DNA of 64,000 nucleotides from Deltaproteobacteria bacterium (GTDB lineage Bacteria > Myxococcota > JADLHZ01): positions 1 through 64,000 of the forward strand of contig JADLHZ010000032.1 of NCBI GenBank assembly GCA_020848545.1, written 5' to 3'. Made by a program: the position numbers and the translations under genes. The notes beneath the pieces were generated by a model. It was not told the origin of the DNA and ran no database searches. It saw only the letters and a program-made list of their open reading frames with translations. Position 1 is the stretch's first letter. The number at the start of each line of letters is the position of its first letter. Below, piece after piece: positions 54,969 to 63,485 of this stretch.

Positions 54969-55742
54969 GTGGCGAAGCTCGATGACCACCATGACGCCGG
55001 GCGTGCAGAGCTCGACGCGCAACTCGCGACTTTGCCGCTCAGCGTCGAATACCCTTGCAGCTACTTGCCAGATCGCCTGGCGCGGCAGCAGCAGTTCTTT
55101 TGGCCGAAGCAGGCCGGTCACATGCCGGGCGCTTTCTACCAGCAGATGATGGACCGGCATTTTCGCCGCTCCGGGCGCTTGTTCTATCGGCCGCGGTGCA
55201 TCGGGTGTCAGGCGTGCGTGCCGATCCGCCTCGATGTGCGGACGTTCGCCGCGAGCCGGTCGCAGGAGCGCTCGGCGAAGAAGAACACGGACGTCGTCGT
55301 GCGCTGGCAGAAGCCGGTGCTCGATGCCGAGCGGGTGGCGCTCTACGGGCGCTATACGCAAGCGCGCCATGATCGCGACGAGCTCGAGGATCCGGCGAGC
55401 GCGCTCGAGGAGTTTCTCTACGACAGCCCGACGGATACCTTGGAAGGCAGCTATTGGGTGGGCGATCGCTTGATCGGCTGCGGCATTTGCGATCTGACGC
55501 CGGTGGCGCTCTCGACCGTGTACTTCTACTTCGATCCGGCTGAGTCGAAGCGCAGCCTCGGCGTGTACTCGGCGTTACAGGAGATCGCGTACGCGCGCGG
55601 GGCGGGGCTGACGCACTATTATCTCGGCTATTACATCTCGGACTGCCGCAAGATGGAGTACAAGGCCGGGCTCGGAGACCACGAGCTGCTCGAGCCGGTC
55701 GGCTGGCAGAAAAAGACCCGGCGTTTGAACGTCACCCCTTGA
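54969..55742 (+). CDS. bpt: Aspartate/glutamate leucyltransferase (N-end rule, Bpt/Ate family)
   Basis: A GTG at 54969 preceded by GAGA is preferred (257 residues); the frame is open from a GTG at 54930. Family blocks are clear: YPCSYLPDRLARQQQFFW near the N-terminus, RLFYRPRCIGCQACVPIRLD with paired Cys, YFYFDPAESKRSLGVYS and YYLGYYISDCRKMEYKAG. The enzyme transfers leucine (Bpt) or arginine (Ate) from tRNA to N-terminal Asp/Glu to mark proteins for degradation by ClpAP or other proteases. The bacterial form with this length is usually Bpt. The aminopeptidase neighbour fits a protein-turnover theme. Confidence 0.9.
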   Translation: MAKLDDHHDAGRAELDAQLATLPLSVEYPCSYLPDRLARQQQFFWPKQAGHMPGAFYQQMMDRHFRRSGRLFYRPRCIGCQACVPIRLDVRTFAASRSQERSAKKNTDVVVRWQKPVLDAERVALYGRYTQARHDRDELEDPASALEEFLYDSPTDTLEGSYWVGDRLIGCGICDLTPVALSTVYFYFDPAESKRSLGVYSALQEIAYARGAGLTHYYLGYYISDCRKMEYKAGLGDHELLEPVGWQKKTRRLNVTP

Positions 55743-55782
55743 CCGCGTGCCTCTGACTGTATACTGAACAAATCATCAGTAT
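55739..55782 (+). promoter_or_regulatory. Promoter with overlapping inverted-repeat operator
   Basis: A sigma70-like pair TTGACC (55739-55744) and TATACT (55760-55765), 15 bases apart, begins in the last codons of bpt. A perfect inverted repeat ATACTGA (55761-55767) and TCAGTAT (55776-55782), 8-bp spacer, overlaps the -10 box. A repressor bound there would block the downstream HRDC gene, whose ribosome site GGGGGG lies at 55788-55793. The sequence does not match the E. coli or Bacillus LexA boxes. Confidence 0.55.
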
Positions 55783-55802
55783 GCTTTCGGGGGGAAGCAC
55801 AC

Positions 55803-56675
55803 ATGGAGCACGCTCAATCAAACTCGGTGTTCGGGGCCGTCTTCGATCATTTGCGGGCACACGACGACGTCTTTTGGTGGGGCGCGGCGTCGGTTGAGGC
55901 TGAAGCCGCGTTGATCGTCGCTTTGACGGGGCTCGGCGCCGGCGTCGTCGTCTCCGCCAGCGGGCGGCGGCTGAGCGCGATTGGGCAGGGTTTGCTCGGG
56001 CGGAAGCTTCGGGTGGCGCAGCAGTCCCGTTCCATGCGACAGGCGTCGGAGGTGCCGAGGATGCGCTCGGCCGATGTGCACTTGCTCGCGCTGCAACAAC
56101 TCGAGCACTTCGCACGGCCGTGCCAATGGGCGCTGCTGTGTGACGACGTGCTCGCACGGGCGATCGACTCCGGGGCGGCGCGCGCCGCCGTGCGAGGGCT
56201 CGTCGCCGAAGTCGATGCGGTGGTCGTGAGCGTGAGTCCGCGCGCGCTTGTCGACCGATTTTCTACCTTGCTCGGGCTTGGTGTCGATGCGGCGTTCGTC
56301 GCTCCGCAAAGCGCGGTCGAGCCGGTGCGCGCGGGCGCTTCGACGAAAGTACCGGTCCGATCTCTGAAGGAGGCGACGCCTGCGGCCTCGAGCGGTGTGG
56401 CGAGCACCTTGGCGCCCAAAGATGCTGCACTCTTCGAGGCCTTGCGGGTGTGGAGGCGGTCGGAGGCGCAACGGCGTGGGGTGCCAGCGTACCGGGTGCT
56501 TCCGGATCGTGTCCTGCGCGTGGTGGCGACCGAAAGGCCGCGCGAAGCAGCGGAATTGCTCGTCATTTCGGGCATCGGAGAAAAGACCGTGGCCGAGAGT
56601 GGGCGCTCTTTGCTCGACGCGGTGGCGGCGCATCAGGGAGGCGGGCCTTTGACAGAGCGCCCGGGCGGTGTCTAA
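55803..56675 (+). CDS. HRDC-domain protein with unknown N-terminal half
   Basis: The 290-residue protein ends with an HRDC domain at about 205-280 (LFEALRVWRRSEAQRRGVPA, followed by LLVISGIGEKTVAESGRSLL), the nucleic-acid-binding helical bundle found at the C-terminus of RecQ and RNase D. Helicase or nuclease motifs are absent. Residues 1-180 are Ala/Val-rich alpha/beta with no recognised family. It probably binds DNA or RNA. Its own regulated promoter (55739-55782) and the adjacent recJ (13 bases after it) suggest a DNA repair role, possibly supplying the HRDC function to a separate RecQ-type helicase. Confidence 0.72.
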   Translation: MEHAQSNSVFGAVFDHLRAHDDVFWWGAASVEAEAALIVALTGLGAGVVVSASGRRLSAIGQGLLGRKLRVAQQSRSMRQASEVPRMRSADVHLLALQQLEHFARPCQWALLCDDVLARAIDSGAARAAVRGLVAEVDAVVVSVSPRALVDRFSTLLGLGVDAAFVAPQSAVEPVRAGASTKVPVRSLKEATPAASSGVASTLAPKDAALFEALRVWRRSEAQRRGVPAYRVLPDRVLRVVATERPREAAELLVISGIGEKTVAESGRSLLDAVAAHQGGGPLTERPGGV

Positions 56676-56688
56676 GCGGAGCTCGCCG

Positions 56689-58386
56689 ATGAGCGAGCCG
56701 GTCTGGACGATTGAGCCTGCGCACCCCGAGCTGAACCAGGTCGCAGAACGGCTCGGACTTCATCCCGGGGCGACACAGGTCCTCTTGAACCGCGGCGGGC
56801 TCGCTGCGGCGACGACGGATCACTTGGCGCCGCGCCTCGCGCAGCTCGCCGATCCGTCGGCGCTGCGCGATGTCGACGTGGCGGTCGAGCTCTTGGTGCA
56901 GGCGATCTTGGCTCAGACGCCCATCTGCATCTACGGCGACTACGACGTCGACGGCACCTCGGCGAGCGCTGTGCTGGTCGAGAACCTGAAGGCCCTGTCG
57001 GCGGTCGTTGGCTACTACACGCCGCATCGCTTGCTGCAGGGCTACGGCTTGCACAAAGAGGCCGTCGACGAGGTGCATGCGCGAGGCTTTCGCGTGCTCG
57101 TGACCGCCGATCTCGGGATCTCGAACGCGGAGGAAGTGGCCTACGCGAAGGGTCTCGGGCTGCAGGTGATCGTGGTCGATCACCATCAGGTCCCCGAGCG
57201 GCTCCCGATCGCGGATGCGGTGATCAATCCGCACCGACCCGACGACGGCTTTCCGTACAAGCCCTTGTGCGCTGCTGGCGTCGCGTTTCACCTGTTGATC
57301 GCGCTGCGGCGGCGTCTGCGGGCGCCGGATCTCGCGGGGCGTTTTCCGGAGCTCGATCTTCGTCGCTCGCTCGACCTCGTCGCCTTGGCCACGGTGGCGG
57401 ACATGGTGCCGCTCACCGGCGTGAACCGCATCCTCGTGGCGCGTGGTCTCGACGTGATTCGGACCGGGTCGCGGCCGGGCTTGCTCGCGTTGATGCGCGC
57501 CGCGGGTCTCGAGCCGGGGCAGGCCGACGCGCAGGCGCTCGGGTTTCGGCTCGGTCCGCGCGTCAATGCTGCGGGTCGCATGGGCTCGGCGATGCGCTGT
57601 GTCGAGCTGTTCTTGAGCGACGGCCTCGTCGCCACCGACTTGGCGGCACGGCTCGACCAAGAGAACGCGTCGCGCCGGAGCGTCGAGGACTTTGTCTTGC
57701 GCGGGGCGACGGCACAGGCCGAAGGGCAAGCGGCTGCGGGGAGTGCAGGCATTTGCGTCGCCCATGACGATTGGCATCCCGGTGTCGTCGGCATCGTGGC
57801 GAGCCGACTCGTCGAGCGCTTTCATCGGCCGGTGTTGGTCATCGGGCAGGGCGGCAAGGGCTCGGGGCGCAGCGTGCCCAGCGTGAACTTGCTCAACGTG
57901 CTTCGGGTGTGTGCTGACGCGTTCTTGAAGTTCGGGGGCCATCCCTATGCGTGCGGCGTGACGCTGAAGCCGGGCGCGGACGCGGCGCTGCGGTCGGCGT
58001 TTGCGAAAGCGGTCACCGAGGCGTCAGCGGACGGGCCCTATCGGCCGACGCTCGCCATCGATCACACACTGGCGGCGCACGAGATCGACGACGCGCTCGT
58101 GCGCGATCTCGATCGGGTGGGGCCCTATGGGGTCGGTCACCCGGAGCCGATGTTTCATCTGAAGGGCGCGCTCATCACCGGGCGCCGCCAGGTCGGCGAC
58201 GGACATTTGAAGCTCGTGATCGACGCGGGAGCCGGTCGCGCTCCGCTGTCAGCCATCGCTTTTCGTCAAGCGGCGCATCCGGCCGCGAGCGCGGACTTTC
58301 TGGATCTGGCATTCACGCCCTTCGTCAGTCATTTTTCCGGGACGCCGAAGGTCGAGCTCCGCGTGAAGGCGCTGCGCCCGGCCTAA
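56689..58386 (+). CDS. recJ: Single-strand DNA exonuclease RecJ
   Basis: The ATG at 56689 with GGAG at 56678-56681 is chosen over a GTG at 56668 that overlaps the HRDC gene. The 565-residue protein has the DHH phosphoesterase motifs: IYGDYDVDGTSASAVL, VTADLGISN, VVDHHQVPE, ALATVADMVPL, and the DHHA1 motif FGGHPYACGVTL, then the OB-fold C-terminus. It degrades single-stranded DNA 5' to 3' in mismatch and RecF repair. Length is normal for RecJ. It ends 53 bases before the convergent bioY. Confidence 0.95.
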   Translation: MSEPVWTIEPAHPELNQVAERLGLHPGATQVLLNRGGLAAATTDHLAPRLAQLADPSALRDVDVAVELLVQAILAQTPICIYGDYDVDGTSASAVLVENLKALSAVVGYYTPHRLLQGYGLHKEAVDEVHARGFRVLVTADLGISNAEEVAYAKGLGLQVIVVDHHQVPERLPIADAVINPHRPDDGFPYKPLCAAGVAFHLLIALRRRLRAPDLAGRFPELDLRRSLDLVALATVADMVPLTGVNRILVARGLDVIRTGSRPGLLALMRAAGLEPGQADAQALGFRLGPRVNAAGRMGSAMRCVELFLSDGLVATDLAARLDQENASRRSVEDFVLRGATAQAEGQAAAGSAGICVAHDDWHPGVVGIVASRLVERFHRPVLVIGQGGKGSGRSVPSVNLLNVLRVCADAFLKFGGHPYACGVTLKPGADAALRSAFAKAVTEASADGPYRPTLAIDHTLAAHEIDDALVRDLDRVGPYGVGHPEPMFHLKGALITGRRQVGDGHLKLVIDAGAGRAPLSAIAFRQAAHPAASADFLDLAFTPFVSHFSGTPKVELRVKALRPA

Positions 58387-58439
58387 CCCGACGAGGATCC
58401 ATCAGAGTGCTGCCGCTGACCTTTCTGATCAGCGCATCG

Positions 58440-58946
58440 TCAACGCCGGCGTGCGCGGAGGATGAGCGTCGCCAGCAGCACCTTCACCGCGCCGCCTGAG
58501 AGGAAAGGGGTGAATCCGCGCTCGATCGCCTTGGCGAGCGGCCAGCCGGTCCCCAACGCGAGCCACACGCTCCCCGCCGCGAGGATCGCGAGCGTGGCCG
58601 TTGTGAGTAGGAGCGCGATCTCGGGAAGACGTCGCCAACGTCGCACGCCGAGGCCGACGATCGCCGCGGCGCCAGGGAACGCGAGCAGATAGCCGACGCT
58701 CGCCCCGGAGCTCATCGCGAAGACCGGCAACCCGAGCGCACCGAGGGCGACGTAGAGCGTTTGGCTGAGGGCGCCGGTCGTCGGCCCGAGAAATGCGCCC
58801 GCGAGCAACACCGCCAAGGTCTGCATGGTCATCGGCACCGGCGTCCCGGGAAGCGGCACGGTGATTTGCGCGCCGATGGCGGTCGCCGCCGCCCCCGCAG
58901 CCACGAGCACCACCGTCACCGGAAACGACGTCGTCCTCGCGTCCAC
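58440..58946 (-). CDS. bioY: Biotin transporter S component BioY
   Basis: A GTG at 58946 gives 168 residues; a GTG at 58979 adds 11 but runs up to the repeat array at 58982. The much longer open frame upstream is antisense to the DUF418 gene. BioY is a six-helix membrane protein that binds biotin for ECF transporters; the family segments are seen (VTVPLPGTPVPMTMQTLAVL, LGPTTGALSQTLYVALGALG, GYLLAFPGAAAIVG). The last helix is short. No bioM/bioN genes are adjacent, so it may work alone or with a shared ECF module. Confidence 0.88.
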   Translation of the reverse strand: MDARTTSFPVTVVLVAAGAAATAIGAQITVPLPGTPVPMTMQTLAVLLAGAFLGPTTGALSQTLYVALGALGLPVFAMSSGASVGYLLAFPGAAAIVGLGVRRWRRLPEIALLLTTATLAILAAGSVWLALGTGWPLAKAIERGFTPFLSGGAVKVLLATLILRARRR

Positions 58947-58981
58947 GGCCCCGTCTACGCGATCGCCGCCCCGCGCCACAA

Positions 58982-59073
58982 CGAAAAGGGACCGGGGAAC
59001 GTCGGCGAAAAGGGACCGGGGAGCGTCGGCGAAAAGGGACCGGGGAGCGTCGGCGAAAAGGGACCGGGGAGCG
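58982..59073 (+). repeat. Array 2 of the 20-bp intergenic repeat (4 units)
   Basis: Units at 58982-59001, 59006-59025, 59030-59049 and 59054-59073, a strict 24-bp period: the same 20-bp core with TCGG spacers; the first unit has AACG instead of AGCG at its end. It lies between the divergent starts of bioY and the DUF418 gene. Because the period is a multiple of three, the array stays open in several frames and creates false protein extensions on both strands. Confidence 0.95.
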
Positions 59074-59096
59074 TCGGGCGTGGTACGCGGGGGCGA

Positions 59097-60275
59097 GTGA
59101 GCGCGAAGGAACGGATCGGTGTGGTCGACGTGCTGCGTGGCGTGGCGCTGCTCGGGATCGCCGTCATCAACGTGCGCGGCTTCGTGCGCCCGGTCGAGGA
59201 GCTCGTGCGCGGGGGGATCGTGGCTGAGACGCCAAGCGATCGCCTCGTGCTGGCCGCGATCGACGCGCTCGCGCTCGGGAAGCTCTATCTGCTCTTCTCG
59301 CTGCTCTTCGGCTTCGGCTTCGCCGTGCAAGCGGAAGAGGTGCCCACCGCGCCGCTCGTTCGCCGGCATGTCGCGCTGATCGCGATCGGGCTTCTCCACG
59401 CGACGCTCGTATGGCCGGGTGACATCCTCGCCGTCTACGGAACGCTCGGGCTGTTGCTCCTTCCGTTGCGGCGGACGTCGACGAAGCGCCTGGTCCTGCT
59501 CGCCACGCTGCTGCTCAGCTTGCCCGTCCTTTGCTGGGGGCTCATCGGAGGCGTGGCGCTCTTCCTCTCCGAGCGCGTGCCGGAAGCCCAGCGCGCGCTT
59601 GCCGGCGACGCGACGCTTGCGGCCGAGCTGTCGCGGCTCTACGGCGCTGGCGGCGACTACCCGAGCTTCGTCCGCGCACAGCTGGCCACGTTGACCGAAA
59701 CCTACTTCACGGGCGTCGTGACGGCGCCGGCGGTCTTCGCCGCGTTCCTGTTCGGGGTGACCCTCGCGCGCGCGCGCTGGTTGCACGTGGCGCCCGCGCA
59801 CGAGAAGCGTTGGCGGCGCGTCCGCGCGGCGTGCTTGTTTCCGGCGCTCGCCGCAAACGGAGCGCTCGCCGCGTTCCACTTTTTAGCGCCGCCGGAGTCG
59901 GCCTTCGACGGCTGGACCATCGCACACTTCGTCGCCGTCGCGATCGGCGGCCCGAGCCTCTGCGCGATTTACGTGGCAAGCGCTGCGCTCACGATGGGCA
60001 GCGGCGAGCCCAGATCGGCGACGACTCGGTTGCTCGCGAAGGCCGGGCGGCTCTCGCTCTCGTTCTATCTGATGCAGTCGGTGATCTTTGCGGCGCTCTT
60101 TTATCCGTGGGGCTTCGGCCTCGCTTCAGGCGTCTCGGTCGCCGAGGCTGAAGTGATCGCGGTGGGCGTCTACGCGCTCCAGCTCGCGATCGCGGCGTTT
60201 TGGTTCGACCGCTTTCGCCGGGGACCCTTCGAGCAAATCGTGCGTGCGGTGAGCCGCTGGCGCGTCAGTCTTTGA
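59097..60275 (+). CDS. DUF418-family membrane protein
   Basis: The GTG at 59097, 24 bases after the repeat array, is taken as start (392 residues). The protein begins with RIGVVDVLRGVALLGIAVIN, typical of the DUF418/heparan-acetyltransferase-like family, and has about ten membrane segments including LYLLFSLLFGFGFAVQAEE and AGRLSLSFYLMQSVIFAALF. Members are thought to be acyl or other group transferases or transporters, mostly uncharacterised. Its last 11 bases overlap, tail to tail, the Big2 lipoprotein gene. Confidence 0.85.
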   Translation: MSAKERIGVVDVLRGVALLGIAVINVRGFVRPVEELVRGGIVAETPSDRLVLAAIDALALGKLYLLFSLLFGFGFAVQAEEVPTAPLVRRHVALIAIGLLHATLVWPGDILAVYGTLGLLLLPLRRTSTKRLVLLATLLLSLPVLCWGLIGGVALFLSERVPEAQRALAGDATLAAELSRLYGAGGDYPSFVRAQLATLTETYFTGVVTAPAVFAAFLFGVTLARARWLHVAPAHEKRWRRVRAACLFPALAANGALAAFHFLAPPESAFDGWTIAHFVAVAIGGPSLCAIYVASAALTMGSGEPRSATTRLLAKAGRLSLSFYLMQSVIFAALFYPWGFGLASGVSVAEAEVIAVGVYALQLAIAAFWFDRFRRGPFEQIVRAVSRWRVSL

Positions 60276-60837
60276 CTGTGACGCGCACGGCCGCGACCTT
60301 CTCGTTCACCGTCGCGAACACTTGCGTGCTGCCGAGCGCCTGGCCCGTGATCATCCCCTCGGGCGTGATGTCGACGGCGTGCGACGCGGCCGACCAGCGC
60401 ACTTTAGCCTGCGGCATCGGCTGGCCCTTATCGTCTTTCACCACGACCTTGAGCTGCATCGTCTTGTTGAACTTCAGCGTCTGATCGAGCGCCGGTTCTA
60501 TCGCCACGCTGCCGACGATCGCCGCGCGCGTCGTGAAGTCAGCGCTCTGGCCTTTGACGCTGGCGCTGATCTTCGCCGTGCCGGAGCTCTGCGCGGTGAC
60601 GAGGCCAGTGTTGCTCACCGTGACGACACTCGGATCCGAGCTCGTCCAAACGATCGGCTCCGGCGCGTCCATGATGACGCCGTCCTTGTCGTAGACGACG
60701 CCGCGCAGCTGCACCTCTTGGCCCTTCTTGCTCAAGATGTCGGTCGGTTGATCTTTGATCACGATCTTCGCGGGCTCGCGAAGGCAGGCGACGAAGGCGA
60801 GGGCGAAGGCGGCGGAGACGACGGTGCGGAGGTTCAT
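60265..60837 (-). CDS. Lipoprotein with two Big2-type immunoglobulin-like domains
   Basis: The 190-residue protein starts with a lipoprotein signal (SAAFALAFVAC, Cys18) and holds two bacterial Ig-like (Big2) repeats: residues about 24-108 (ILSKKGQEVQLRGVVYDKDG, WTSSDPSVVTVSNTGLVTAQ) and about 109-190 (MQLKVVVKDDKGQPMP, VDITPEGMITGQALGSTQV). Such domains are rigid spacers or adhesion modules on the surface. There is no additional functional domain. A tRNA-His gene lies just upstream on the same strand. Confidence 0.88.
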   Translation of the reverse strand: MNLRTVVSAAFALAFVACLREPAKIVIKDQPTDILSKKGQEVQLRGVVYDKDGVIMDAPEPIVWTSSDPSVVTVSNTGLVTAQSSGTAKISASVKGQSADFTTRAAIVGSVAIEPALDQTLKFNKTMQLKVVVKDDKGQPMPQAKVRWSAASHAVDITPEGMITGQALGSTQVFATVNEKVAAVRVTVKD

Positions 60838-60858
60838 TCAGCGCTCAGGATGAAGAAG

Positions 60859-60935
60859 TGGGGTGAGTGACGGGGATTGAACCCGCGACAGTCGGAGTCA
60901 CAATCCGACGCTCTACCAACTGAGCTACACCCACC
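60859..60935 (-). tRNA. tRNA-His (anticodon GTG)
   Basis: The minus strand folds as a full cloverleaf: acceptor GTGGGTG pairs with CACTCAC, D-arm TAGCTCAGTTGGTAGAGC, anticodon GTG (60899-60901) in loop TTGTGAC, and T-arm GCGGGTTCAATCCCCGT. The extra G at position -1 (60935) opposite C73 is the histidine identity element, and CCA is encoded (60859-60861). It lies 55 bases after the Crp-family gene, with TAAAAT (60963-60968, minus strand) as a possible -10 box. Confidence 0.97.
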
Positions 60936-60990
60936 ACCGGGTTGCGCGCGCTCGGCTACAGAATTTTACACGAGATCGCAAGCGCTAGGG

Positions 60991-61695
60991 TTAGTCGTCG
61001 CGGTTGGCGACGTCGGCGAGCGAGAACGAAGGCTGCAGGATGAGGCTGCGGCCGCGCATCTCGACCCAACCGCGGCGCCCAAATTCGCTGAGCGCGCGTG
61101 ACACGGTTTCGCGGGTGGTGCCGACCATGTTCGCCAGATCCTGCTGCGTCGGCCGTTCTTTGATCGTGATGGTGCCCGCGGTCTGCGCGCCTTCACGTTT
61201 GCCGAGATCAATCAGGACATGCGCGAGGCGGCCGTAGACGTCGAGCAAGGCGAGCGAACCGATGGCCGCGTCCGCGCTGCGTAGGCGGCGACACAGATCG
61301 GTCATGACGGCCATCGCCAAGCGCGGGCTCTCTTCGAGCTGCTTCAAGAACGCCTGCCGCGACAGCATGAGCAGCTCGCTCTCGTCGATCGCGATGACGT
61401 TCGCCGAGCGCGGCTGGTGATCGATGAGAGACATCTCGCCGAAGTAGTCGCCCGGCTTGAAGATCGACAGGATCACTTCACGCCCGGAGTCGCCGTAGAG
61501 GGTGACCTTCACCTTGCCGGTCTTGATGATGAAGAGCGAGTCGCCTTCTTCTTCCTGGCTGACGATGATCGCGTCTTTGACGTAGGTGCGCGGAACCAAG
61601 CGCTGGCTCAGGTTCTCGAGGTCCTTGTCCGAGAGCTCCTGAAAGATCGTGACACGTCTCAGGAGCGATCGGCTGTCGGCGAGGGTCGCGCTCAT
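60991..61695 (-). CDS. Crp/Fnr-family transcription regulator
   Basis: The 234-residue protein has an N-terminal cyclic-nucleotide-binding fold (residues about 15-130: DSLFIIKTGKVKVTLYGDSG, GDYFGEMSLIDHQPRSANV) and a C-terminal Crp-type winged helix-turn-helix (about 150-225: QQDLANMVGTTRETVSRALS). The PRSANV stretch is near the cAMP-contacting PRSA motif. No Fnr-type cysteine cluster is present. It is probably a cAMP- or other-ligand-responsive regulator of unknown targets. It has its own transcription unit next to a minus-strand membrane-protein gene. Confidence 0.93.
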   Translation of the reverse strand: MSATLADSRSLLRRVTIFQELSDKDLENLSQRLVPRTYVKDAIIVSQEEEGDSLFIIKTGKVKVTLYGDSGREVILSIFKPGDYFGEMSLIDHQPRSANVIAIDESELLMLSRQAFLKQLEESPRLAMAVMTDLCRRLRSADAAIGSLALLDVYGRLAHVLIDLGKREGAQTAGTITIKERPTQQDLANMVGTTRETVSRALSEFGRRGWVEMRGRSLILQPSFSLADVANRDD

Positions 61696-61753
61696 CGGGT
61701 GTCAGTGAGCTTCCTGCCGACGGGGCGGTGTGTCAAGAAAAGGTCGGGGCGGC

Positions 61754-62176
61754 TCACTTGGCGCTCAGCCGCAGCGGCGGCCGGTGGAAGCGCGATCGCA
61801 CTCCGTTGATGAAGCTCTGCAGGTGACGGTTCTCGAGCAAGCGTCGCTCGATGCTGCGCTTCTTCGGAAGATCCAAGAGCAAAATGCCGATCGCGATGGT
61901 CATGAGCCCCTGACCTGGCACACCGGGGATACTGAGCAGCGCCCCGACCGCGATGAACAGAACGCCGAGCAGATTCTTGCCGATGCGCAGGAGCACGGCC
62001 AGCACGGGATGGCGCGGCGTCGGCGGAGCGTCGCTCGCGAAGTAGTCTTCTGGGAAAGCGATGATCGCGACGACCAAGATGGCGCAGCTGAGCACCATGG
62101 CCACGAGCGAGATGCCAAGGACGGTCCACGGGCTGGCTCCGACGAGCGCGTTACGGAGGGACTCGAGCACGTGCAC
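61754..62176 (-). CDS. Small PGPGW-like membrane protein
   Basis: The 140-residue protein has an N-terminal helix (VLGISLVAMVLSCAILVVAI), a loop, and two further segments containing the motif SIPGVPGQGLMTIAIGILLL, comparable to the PGPGW family of small membrane proteins (usual motif LPGPGW). The C-terminus is basic (LPKKRSIERRLLENRHLQSF). Function unknown in the family. Its start faces the third repeat array and the divergent lipoprotein hydrolase gene. Confidence 0.65.
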   Translation of the reverse strand: MHVLESLRNALVGASPWTVLGISLVAMVLSCAILVVAIIAFPEDYFASDAPPTPRHPVLAVLLRIGKNLLGVLFIAVGALLSIPGVPGQGLMTIAIGILLLDLPKKRSIERRLLENRHLQSFINGVRSRFHRPPLRLSAK

Positions 62177-62216
62177 ACCCCAATCCTAAACACTGCCGGC
62201 GGTTCGCGCCAGCCGC

Positions 62217-62290
62217 CGAAAAGGGACCGGGGAGCGTTTTCGCCGAAAAGGGACCGGGGAGCGTTCTCGCCGAAAAGGGACCGGGGAGCG
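62217..62290 (+). repeat. Array 3 of the 20-bp intergenic repeat (3 units)
   Basis: Units at 62217-62236, 62244-62263 and 62271-62290, a strict 27-bp period: the identical 20-bp core CGAAAAGGGACCGGGGAGCG with 7-bp spacers TTTTCGC and TTCTCGC. It lies between the divergent starts at 62176 and 62326. Confidence 0.95.
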
Positions 62291-62325
62291 GCGATTGACG
62301 ATCGGACGCGGGCGTGATCTGACCG

Positions 62326-63432
62326 ATGCTCATGTCCCGGCCCCGACAGCGTCTGACCCTACTCATCGGGCTCGCCCTCGCGGCGTGCGGCGCGCGGTCC
62401 GAGGGGCGGGAGCGCTCGACGACGAAGATCGACGCCTTCGGAAAGGGCGCGGACGACGATCCATCCAAGGCGGGCGACCCAAGTGGCGCGCCCTCAGCGG
62501 AGCCCACGTCGACTCCGCCAGACGGCACAACCGCCACGCCCCAACCGCGGCCCGATACCGTGGTCTGGGGCGACATCGGCGAGCGTCGCTACCGGCTGTT
62601 CATCCCCGGTACCGCGGCGAACGCCGACCAGAAAGCGCTCGTCGTCATGCTGCACGGCTGCGATCAGAGCGCGTCCGATTTTGCCACGGTGACTGGCATG
62701 GACGCGATCGCGCGCCGTGAGAAATTCGCCGTCGTCTATCCGGAGCAAGCGGCGAGCAAGAACGCGCTCGGCTGCTGGAACTGGTTCTCGGTCGCCGAGC
62801 AAGCGCGCGCCGGCGACGAAGCGCTCTTCGTGCTCAACGTCATCGATGAAGCGGCGCAGCTGACGGCGATCGACGAAGCGCGCGTCTTCGCGGCGGGTCT
62901 CAGCGCGGGCGCCGCGCTCGCCGTGATCCTCGGCAGCTGCTATCCCGAGCGCTTCAAGGCGATCGGCGCGCATTCGGGCTTGGCGTTCAAAGCGGCGAGC
63001 ACCGCAGCAACGGCGGCGTGGATCATGGCCGCGGGGCCGGCGTACAGCGGTGATGCCAGCGCCGAAGGAGCAAAGATCTGCGCGGGCAAGATGCTCGCGA
63101 GCTCGGCGATCATCATCCACGGCGACGCCGACGCCACGGTGCGTCCGGCGCACGGCTCGCGCATTTATGATCAATTCCGTGCGCTCGCCGACTGGGCCGA
63201 CGACGCCGCCAGAAACAACAGCGTCTCGCCGAACGAGAGCTCCGTTGGCAGCGACGGCAAGAGCTACGAGCGGGTCGTCACGAAGAAGGGCGACGGCGCC
63301 GTCGTCGAGCACATCTCGGTGCAGGGGCTCGCGCACGCGTGGAGCGGCGGCAAGAGCGGCTTCGCCTATTCGGATCCAGAGGGGCCGAACGCGAGCGAGA
63401 TGCTGTGGGCGTTCTTCGCTGCCTTGCCCTGA
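62326..63432 (+). CDS. PHB-depolymerase-like lipoprotein esterase (LpqC type)
   Basis: The 368-residue protein has a lipoprotein signal (TLLIGLALAAC, Cys21), a disordered Ser/Pro/Asp linker to about residue 78, and an alpha/beta hydrolase of the PHB-depolymerase/feruloyl-esterase type. The oxyanion-side motif is HGC (110-112), the nucleophile Ser193 is in AGLSAGAALA, the acid is Asp267 or Asp269 in IHGDADATV, and the base is His337 in GLAHAWSGG. It is presumably an outer-membrane-anchored esterase acting on polyesters or plant-type esters; the substrate is unknown. A second ATG at 62332 is an alternative start. Confidence 0.87.
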   Translation: MLMSRPRQRLTLLIGLALAACGARSEGRERSTTKIDAFGKGADDDPSKAGDPSGAPSAEPTSTPPDGTTATPQPRPDTVVWGDIGERRYRLFIPGTAANADQKALVVMLHGCDQSASDFATVTGMDAIARREKFAVVYPEQAASKNALGCWNWFSVAEQARAGDEALFVLNVIDEAAQLTAIDEARVFAAGLSAGAALAVILGSCYPERFKAIGAHSGLAFKAASTAATAAWIMAAGPAYSGDASAEGAKICAGKMLASSAIIIHGDADATVRPAHGSRIYDQFRALADWADDAARNNSVSPNESSVGSDGKSYERVVTKKGDGAVVEHISVQGLAHAWSGGKSGFAYSDPEGPNASEMLWAFFAALP

Positions 63433-63485
63433 GCGCCACTGCTCGCCGCAAGTGGTCGAGGTGCTCATGCGCCGTCGTGCGCGTG

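Noticed and set aside
55761-55782. Canonical LexA box
   Set aside because: Neither CTGT-N8-ACAG nor GAAC-N4-GTTC is present; the repeat is reported as a separate putative operator.
58440-59879. A 479-residue BioY fusion on the minus strand
   Set aside because: The upstream part is antisense to the DUF418 gene and reads through the repeat array (repeated ADAPRSLF peptides).
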